From assembly GCF_000741695.1 (NCBI RefSeq), contig NZ_JGZK01000001.1, positions 248,001 through 312,000 on the forward strand: a stretch of DNA of 64,000 bases. Reading direction: 5' to 3'. The stretch is from Bifidobacterium reuteri DSM 23975 (GTDB lineage Bacteria; Actinomycetota; Actinomycetes; Actinomycetales; Bifidobacteriaceae). The first letter of the stretch is position 1, and every line of letters begins with the position of its first letter. The notes beneath the pieces are model-generated. The model searched no databases. It was not told the DNA's origin and saw nothing but the letters and a program-made list of their open reading frames with translations. The position numbers were made by a program, and so were the translations under genes. Below are positions 58,690-64,000 of this stretch, piece by piece.

Positions 58690-60102
58690 ATGGGTTACGA
58701 GTCACTAAGCACAGTTATCGTGCTGGTGATAGCGGTGATCGTAGTCGCCGTATGGCTGCCTGCGCGTACGGCCAACGGTATGAAGCGTGCAGCCGAACAC
58801 CGGCAGGATCGCTACTCTCCCTCGCTGCGCATAGTGGAGGCGGCGGATGGCAGACGATTCGGCGATGTCAAGCCGCGTGAGGCGAAAGGGGCAGCAATGC
58901 CAGTATCTACAACGTCAGGAAAACTGACACCGGCGCATATCGCGCATGTGCGTGAACTGCGCAGGCAGTCCATCAGACGCCGTCAGATTCTTGTCGGTGC
59001 ATTGCTTGCCGTAACGGTACTGGTGGTGGTGCTGGGTCTGACGTTGCATTTCAGCCCGCTGTTCGCGTTGATTCCGTTCTCCCTGACGGTTGTGGTGCTG
59101 GCTTTGGGTGCCAACGCGGCGCGTCAGGCTCGTGAATGGGAACGTAAGGTGCGGCGTTACGAACGTACGCATGCACGTACCCGTACCCCTCAGGTGACGC
59201 AGAATGCCAGGCGCGATCAGGCGACTGCCGAAGTGGCTGGCTCTCGGTCGGAATCCGCTGACCGCAGTGATGCCGGTGATTCCAAGGCCGCAGTCGTCGT
59301 GGATAAGGGTGTTCAGCGTCAGATGCCCGATGAGACCTCTACCGAGGTGATGGAACAACGCCAGATTCGTCGTGCGCTGCGTGCGGCGGAGGTCGAGCAG
59401 GCCAAAGCCAAGGCGGAGCGCGAACGCCAGCGCCGCGAGAACCAGTCCGAAGCGGTGGCCGAGGGGGCTTCGCAGCAGTCCTCGCCGTCAGCGGATTCGA
59501 TTTATGCCGAGACACCGGACCAAGCCGATGCACAGTCCAGCCGGCACACTCCAGCCGAAGAGGATACGAAGCGTGCTTCTGCCACCGAACCATCCCTCAC
59601 CGTGCGCGACGAGCGTGACCAAGAGATGAGTGACGCCACATCCGAATTGGCGTCGGTCACGCCGGCCCGTGCACTGGACGTATTCGACATGGCCACCTCG
59701 CAGGATCTTATTTCGTTCTCGCTCGGCGAACCGCGCAACGAGGGCAATGCGCCGGAAAGCCTGGAGATCAAGTCCACTCGTCAGGTATCCAAGGCTGAGC
59801 CCGTGGCGCCGGAAGTGGCTGAGCGATTGATCGATGAGGCGCGCGCCGCCAAGGCCGCGGATGATGCGCAGGCGGCGGAGAAGGCTGAATCGTCTGCCAA
59901 GTCCAAGGTCGGTTCGGATGATGAGGCCGGTTCTGATGGAACCGGTGCGAACGAGGCCAGTGCGAACGTGGATGCAGTCCAAGCCGAGGAGGCCGAGTCC
60001 TTCCGGGAGCGCGAGGAGCACGCCGAAGTCGAGGCTCCGGCGGCGACTTCCGATTCGTTGAGCGTGGGGCTTGATTCCATCCTCGCCCGTCGAGGCAACT
60101 GA
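58690..60102 (+). CDS. glpR: Gephyrin-like receptor GlpR-type membrane protein
   Basis: This 470-residue protein has one helix at residues 6-24 and two close helices at about 101-142, separated by a basic loop. A long cytoplasmic tail rich in Glu, Ala, Ser and Arg follows, with a short conserved DLISFSLGE segment near residue 337. The architecture and its position after a RimJ-like gene match Rv0996/GlpR of mycobacteria and corynebacteria, which ties a gephyrin-like protein (Glp) to the divisome. No glp gene is adjacent here. The assignment rests on synteny and topology. Confidence 0.6.
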   Translation: MGYESLSTVIVLVIAVIVVAVWLPARTANGMKRAAEHRQDRYSPSLRIVEAADGRRFGDVKPREAKGAAMPVSTTSGKLTPAHIAHVRELRRQSIRRRQILVGALLAVTVLVVVLGLTLHFSPLFALIPFSLTVVVLALGANAARQAREWERKVRRYERTHARTRTPQVTQNARRDQATAEVAGSRSESADRSDAGDSKAAVVVDKGVQRQMPDETSTEVMEQRQIRRALRAAEVEQAKAKAERERQRRENQSEAVAEGASQQSSPSADSIYAETPDQADAQSSRHTPAEEDTKRASATEPSLTVRDERDQEMSDATSELASVTPARALDVFDMATSQDLISFSLGEPRNEGNAPESLEIKSTRQVSKAEPVAPEVAERLIDEARAAKAADDAQAAEKAESSAKSKVGSDDEAGSDGTGANEASANVDAVQAEEAESFREREEHAEVEAPAATSDSLSVGLDSILARRGN

Positions 60103-60127
60103 TTGGCATCGTTTTTCTCTCACAGCG

Positions 60128-60154
60128 TTAGCACTCGAGTTGGCAGAGTGCTAA
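60128..60154. promoter_or_regulatory. CIRCE element (HrcA operator) before groES
   Basis: TTAGCACTC, nine bases, then GAGTGCTAA is a perfect match to the CIRCE consensus. HrcA represses groES here under non-stress conditions. Confidence 0.97.
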
Positions 60155-60270
60155 TAATCGCGCTACCATAAGTCCTAGCGCAAAGGGACAACGCAAGTGA
60201 TCGTCAGCCTCTTGAGACGTTCTGGCGCGGCATTATCGAACTGAACTATAGAGATACGAGGTGACCCACA

Positions 60271-60564
60271 GTGTCGATTAAGCTCACACCGTTGGAAGAC
60301 AAGATCATCGTCAAGCAGGCGGAAGCCCAGACCCAGACCGCATCCGGCCTCTACATTCCGGACAACGCCAAGGAGAAGCCGCAGCAGGGCGAAGTGCTGG
60401 CTGTCGGCCCCGGCCGTCGCGATGACAAGGGCGAGCGCATCCCGATGGATGTCAAGGTCGGCGACAAGATTCTGTACTCCAAGTACGGCGGCACCGAGGT
60501 GCACTACGAGGGTGAGGATTACCTCATCGTCAGCTCTCGCGATGTGCTCGCCATCCTTGGCTGA
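60271..60564 (+). CDS. groES: Co-chaperonin GroES
   Basis: This 97-residue protein is the lid of the GroEL folding chamber. [45 protein letters not shown] is the family pattern with the mobile loop, and the Y-G-G-T-E-V roof segment follows. The start is GTG with GAGGTGA before it. CIRCE lies 117 bp upstream. groEL does not follow; a terminator does. Confidence 0.98.
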   Translation: MSIKLTPLEDKIIVKQAEAQTQTASGLYIPDNAKEKPQQGEVLAVGPGRRDDKGERIPMDVKVGDKILYSKYGGTEVHYEGEDYLIVSSRDVLAILG

Positions 60565-60848
60565 GTAACGCTGGCTGAGTGACGCTCGCAGCTGGTCGTT
60601 ATCGCTGCATGAGACCCCGGTTGTTCATCCGAACAGCCGGGGTCTTGTCATTCCGCCCTCTCCTGCGCATTCCGTCCCGTCATCCTCTCGCCTTACCGCA
60701 CTAAACGTACGCTGAGGCCGGCGTAGTGTACGTTTGCTGAGGGTAGTTGGGTGAGGGAAACCTGTGCTCGCTCATAGCGTAGTTGAGGCTTCCGGCGCGC
60801 TGCACGTACACTGGGTAGCGGATTGAAGTCGCTATGAAAGAGGCTGTC
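60565..60848. other. groES-moxR intergenic region
   Basis: After the groES terminator (60612-60648) there is an inverted repeat AAACGTAC (60703-60710) with GTACGTTT (60728-60735), about 115 bp before moxR, possibly an operator. No gene is seen. Confidence 0.55.
60612..60648 (+). terminator. Terminator after groES
   Basis: AGACCCCGG (60612-60620) pairs with CCGGGGTCT (60637-60645); a further inner GTTC/GAAC pair extends the stem, and TTGT follows. Confidence 0.85.
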
Positions 60849-61805
60849 ATGAGCGCCAGTGCCACCGTTTCCGCAGACCAGCTTGTCCGCATCGCCGATA
60901 CCTTGGAGTCTGCACTGTCCAGTTCGCGCGAGGTCATCGATCTGGTGGTCACCACGTTTGCTGCTGGCGGACATCTGCTGCTTGAGGATGTGCCGGGAGT
61001 CGGCAAGACCACATTGGCCCGCGCCATGGGGCAGGCTATAGGCGGTCAGGCCAGCCGCATCCAGTTCACGCCCGATCTTCTGCCCAGTGATCTGACCGGC
61101 GTCAGCATCTATGCGCGGGATGCGCATGACTTCGAATTCCATCCCGGCCCGCTGTTCGCCAACATCGTCATCGCCGACGAGATCAATCGCGCCAACCCCA
61201 AAACCCAATCCGCCATGCTGGAGGCCATGAACGAAGGGCAGGTCAGTGTGGACGGGGTCAGCCATCCGTTGCCAGACCCGTATCTGGTGATCGCCACACA
61301 GAATCCGATTGAATTGGAGGGCACATATCCGTTGCCGGAAGCCCAGCTCGACCGTTTCATGGCTTGCACGAGCTTTGGATATCCGTCAGCCGAGGCTGAG
61401 GCAGCCATGCTCATAGCGACCGACTGGTCGAATCCACTGGACCGGGTGAGTCAGGTATGCAGCGCCGAACAGGCGGCCGATATGCGTTCCGCGGTCCGCG
61501 ACGTGCGGCTTGCCGGGCCTGTGGCCGATTATCTGGTGACGCTCACCAGGGCCACGCGCTCCCATGATGGTGTGCGCTATGGTGCCTCGCCGCGTGCCAG
61601 CCTGCATCTGGCGGCGATGGCTCGCGCGCGTGCGTTCATCGCCAGACGTGATTATGTGCTGCCCGATGATGTGCGGGAACTCGCCGTGCCGGTGCTCGCA
61701 CATCGTCTGGTGCTGGATGATGCCGGAATCGATGCCGGGGCGATGTCTCGCGCCCGCTCTGTCGTCGAAGACATCGTAGCCTCCACCGCAGTGCCGCGCG
61801 TGTGA
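60849..61805 (+). CDS. moxR: MoxR-family AAA+ ATPase
   Basis: This 318-residue ATPase has Walker A EDVPGVGKTTLARAM, Walker B VIADEINRANPKTQSAMLEAMNEGQVS, sensor 1 VIATQNPIELEGTYPLPEAQLDRF and ASPRASLHLAAMARARAF. MoxR proteins act as chaperone-like remodelers with DUF58 partners. The ATG at 60849 was taken over 60834 because AAAGAGG lies between them. A GTGA overlap links its stop to the next reading frame. Confidence 0.93.
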   Translation: MSASATVSADQLVRIADTLESALSSSREVIDLVVTTFAAGGHLLLEDVPGVGKTTLARAMGQAIGGQASRIQFTPDLLPSDLTGVSIYARDAHDFEFHPGPLFANIVIADEINRANPKTQSAMLEAMNEGQVSVDGVSHPLPDPYLVIATQNPIELEGTYPLPEAQLDRFMACTSFGYPSAEAEAAMLIATDWSNPLDRVSQVCSAEQAADMRSAVRDVRLAGPVADYLVTLTRATRSHDGVRYGASPRASLHLAAMARARAFIARRDYVLPDDVRELAVPVLAHRLVLDDAGIDAGAMSRARSVVEDIVASTAVPRV

Positions 61806-61825
61806 GGGGCATGGGAGGGCGTCTG

Positions 61826-64000
61826 ATGGCCATGGGCACACGATTCCACCGTCACGGGCTCATCCGTCCGACGTTGGCCGGGCTGATGCTGACGGCAGCC
61901 GGTGCGGTCTGCTGCTTCGCCGGTCTGCTGCTCGATGACCGGACACTGATGGATGCCGTCGTCGCCATCGCCGTCGTCATGGTTTGTTCGCTGGGATTCA
62001 TCATCGCGCAATGGTTCGGATGGCTTGCGCTGGGCTCGCCCGAAGCAGTCCGCCAGATCGAGCAACGTGACCAGAACGGCAAGGTGACGGCACGTCTGAC
62101 GGGCAAGGTGCCCGAGCGCCGCGGACTGTATTTGACAGTCGGTGTGGAGGTGAGATGGCGCTCACCATTGGGCCTGTTCGCTGCGCGGAAGATACTGCCC
62201 GCGCAAGGGGAGACGCTGCGGTTGCCTGATGTGCAGGAGCGGACAGCGCACGGGGCCTCAGGTGTGGACAGACACCGGGCGGGAGCCAGTCAATCCGAGC
62301 TCTCGGGTGGTGTGCGAGCCTACGTGCCCGGCGACCCGCTCAAGCTCATTTCCTGGCGTCATACCGCGCATCGTGGCGAGCTGATGACACGGGAGTCCAG
62401 CCGTGATACTCGCGCCACCGCGGTGTTCGTGATCAATACCATTGACGCGACCCCCGAACAGCTGGATGCTGAAGTCAACGCCCTGATGCCATGGGTGCAT
62501 GCCGTGCGACAGCACGGGACGCGGACGACATCCGAGCGGCTTATCATCTCGGATGGCGTGCACAGCCATGAAGGCATCGAAGCGGTCGAACGATTCCTTG
62601 CCGCAGTGCAGGTGATGCCGCCCGCGGTAAAGCCGCATGATCATGCGGCCGATGCGGCCGATGACCCGTCAGCCGATGCCCCGTCAGCCGCAGCCCGGGC
62701 TGCGACTATTGGCAGACTGGCCATGAACAGCCATGGGCTGGTCCGTATCATCGCATGTGATGCGTCCGATGATCAGGCTCTGGCAAGTGCGTTGCGCCGC
62801 TTGCCGACCGCCGACGACACGACCATGCTCGATGCTCCAGTGCTCCGGCAGGACGAGACCGCCACGTATCGAACCATCGACCTGACGCCGGTGAGGAGCG
62901 CATTCGACCTACATGCCGGTCGGACTGCATCTCGTGTGGAGACCCGCGCGCCGCGCGGAATACGCCATCGGCTGGCTGCCATCATGCCTGGAATCGCAGG
63001 GGCCGTGGCGTTGATGTTCTTCTTCGGCGCGGCGCTCAAGGGCGTCTCCGGCCTTATGTCTCCACCGCGCATGTGGATGTGGTTCGCGGCGGCGTTGTTC
63101 GCGCTGATCGCCGTGGATACGGCTGTCGGATATGCGCTGGGCGTGCTGTGGCCCAAACCGCGCGTCTCCTCTTCTTCTTCGCAGACGCAGCCGCGCAGCT
63201 CTGTGGTGCGTTTGCGCGACACTCGACCGGTCGCAAGGCTTGCCGGGTTCGCCGCCATCACGCTGATCGCTGCGGCGCTGCTTACAGTCATTCAGTTGCG
63301 AACCCAGCTTGGGGCCATCTGGCAATCGACCCAGTACGGTGATGCGCCCAGCACCGTGCCGGGTAAGCTGTCCGCGTCATTCAACGCCTTCACAGTCGAC
63401 TTCGAGACCGGGTTCGACGAGCTCAACCTGCAGTTGCCGCCACTGAACGTGTCCGAGCGATCCGATCTGTTCCTGACCGTGCTGATCGCCGCCATCGCCA
63501 TGGTGATCCGTGTGATTCTGGTCTGGCGTGCGTCCATTCCCGTTATGGCGGTACTGCCCGTCGTCGCGCTTGCCGCCGACTATGCGCTCGCAGGACATAC
63601 GGCACCGTTATGGGCCATAGGGCTCGTCGTCGGGGCTTTCCCGTGTGCGTTGTGGGCGGCCTTTCCGCAGCAGATGCATGGCGGTGCAGGATTTGCCGTG
63701 CCGTCGGGGGCGCGAACGCAGATGGGCGGCGCGCATCAACCCGGCCGTGTCGCAGCGTCTCGCCGATTCGCGATGCCGGCTGTCGCGCTCGACGCCTCGC
63801 CGCTTCTCGCCGCTGCGCTTGCGGTCGCCGTCACCCTGCCTCTGACCGGTCCGGCGTACGAACTCGCCTACCGGGTGCCGCTATCCATTGGGGAGGGCGG
63901 TGGCATGTTCACATCGAACACCGTCAGCCCGATGATCGACCTCAAACGCAACATCACAGCCGGTTCAAGCGCCACCGTGCTCACCTACCAGGCCTACAAA
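61826..64000 (+). CDS. DUF58 domain protein fused to TgpA-like transglutaminase N-terminal region (partial, cut by window end)
   Basis: An open frame runs without a stop from 61802 to the last base of the window. The first part has two N-terminal helices (residues 10-52) and the DUF58 segment (motif YVPGDPLKLISWRHTAHRGELMTRES near residue 167). After about residue 385 the sequence becomes a multi-helix region with a loop containing DFETGFDELNLQLPP and, at the end, SPMIDLKRNITAGSSATVLTYQ, which resembles the TgpA/DUF3488 part of membrane transglutaminases. These are usually separate genes following moxR. GGGAGGG lies before the ATG at 61826; GTG 61802 and ATG 61811 are alternatives. The C-terminus lies outside. 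Confidence 0.78.
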   Translation, partial: MAMGTRFHRHGLIRPTLAGLMLTAAGAVCCFAGLLLDDRTLMDAVVAIAVVMVCSLGFIIAQWFGWLALGSPEAVRQIEQRDQNGKVTARLTGKVPERRGLYLTVGVEVRWRSPLGLFAARKILPAQGETLRLPDVQERTAHGASGVDRHRAGASQSELSGGVRAYVPGDPLKLISWRHTAHRGELMTRESSRDTRATAVFVINTIDATPEQLDAEVNALMPWVHAVRQHGTRTTSERLIISDGVHSHEGIEAVERFLAAVQVMPPAVKPHDHAADAADDPSADAPSAAARAATIGRLAMNSHGLVRIIACDASDDQALASALRRLPTADDTTMLDAPVLRQDETATYRTIDLTPVRSAFDLHAGRTASRVETRAPRGIRHRLAAIMPGIAGAVALMFFFGAALKGVSGLMSPPRMWMWFAAALFALIAVDTAVGYALGVLWPKPRVSSSSSQTQPRSSVVRLRDTRPVARLAGFAAITLIAAALLTVIQLRTQLGAIWQSTQYGDAPSTVPGKLSASFNAFTVDFETGFDELNLQLPPLNVSERSDLFLTVLIAAIAMVIRVILVWRASIPVMAVLPVVALAADYALAGHTAPLWAIGLVVGAFPCALWAAFPQQMHGGAGFAVPSGARTQMGGAHQPGRVAASRRFAMPAVALDASPLLAAALAVAVTLPLTGPAYELAYRVPLSIGEGGGMFTSNTVSPMIDLKRNITAGSSATVLTYQAYK

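Overview
The window is chromosomal DNA of a high-GC Gram-positive bacterium, almost certainly a Bifidobacterium. The gene set and layout (UMF1 transporter beside a GT4 glycosyltransferase, aminopeptidase C, two DAHP synthases, senX3-regX3-pst phosphate block, HrcA/CIRCE-controlled groES, MoxR operon) are bifidobacterial. The taurine block at 10-18 kb matches enzymes described from Bifidobacterium kashiwanohense, so that species or a close relative in the B. catenulatum group is the best guess (from memory, not searched). No rRNA, tRNA, CRISPR array, insertion sequence or prophage was seen.

Layout. 0-5 kb (minus strand): GT4 glycosyltransferase, UMF1-type MFS carrier, a PfkB-like protein lacking the catalytic Asp, and a LysE exporter facing a MocR regulator. 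5-10 kb: MocR, ribosomal protein L28, RecG. 10-18 kb: taurine nitrogen assimilation, with a TauE/SafE exporter, PucR regulator, taurine aminotransferase (toa), sulfoacetaldehyde reductase (tauF) and a taurine ABC importer. Taurine enters, its amino group goes to 2-oxoglutarate, and sulfoacetaldehyde is reduced to isethionate and probably exported. 18-24 kb: rsmD, AraC regulator, MFS carrier and two tandem paralogous esterases. 24-33 kb: housekeeping genes (trmD, U32 peptidase family, pgeF-like, ispD, pyroglutamyl-peptidase-like, DivIVA-like coiled coil, pepC). 33-38 kb: two DAHP synthases, mtnN and an MHS-type carrier. 39-46 kb: SenX3-RegX3-like two-component system followed by pstSCAB. 46-50 kb: an alpha/beta hydrolase, a purine permease, rplJ-rplL. 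50-56 kb: an FHA protein translationally coupled to a 1301-residue helicase/nuclease homologue whose catalytic motifs all look degraded. 56-60 kb: SAF protein, FmdB, 5-FCL, RimJ-like and GlpR-like genes, in an order resembling mycobacterial Rv0991c-Rv0996 but without galU and the gephyrin-like gene. 60-64 kb: groES, then moxR and a DUF58 protein fused in frame to a TgpA-like membrane region, cut by the window end.

The most unusual signal is non-coding. Four intergenic stretches carry arrays of short motifs in two families. Within a family, motif order, orientation and spacing are conserved to about one base between loci while the sequence between motifs is not. Spacings are near 31 or 62 bp (about 3 or 6 helical turns). 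One array lies between convergent genes, so it is unlikely to be a promoter operator. A looser fifth cluster lies upstream of the FHA gene. Two genes (U32 peptidase and the first DAHP synthase) carry paired compensating frameshifts, each in a short homopolymer, which suggests sequencing error or recent damage.
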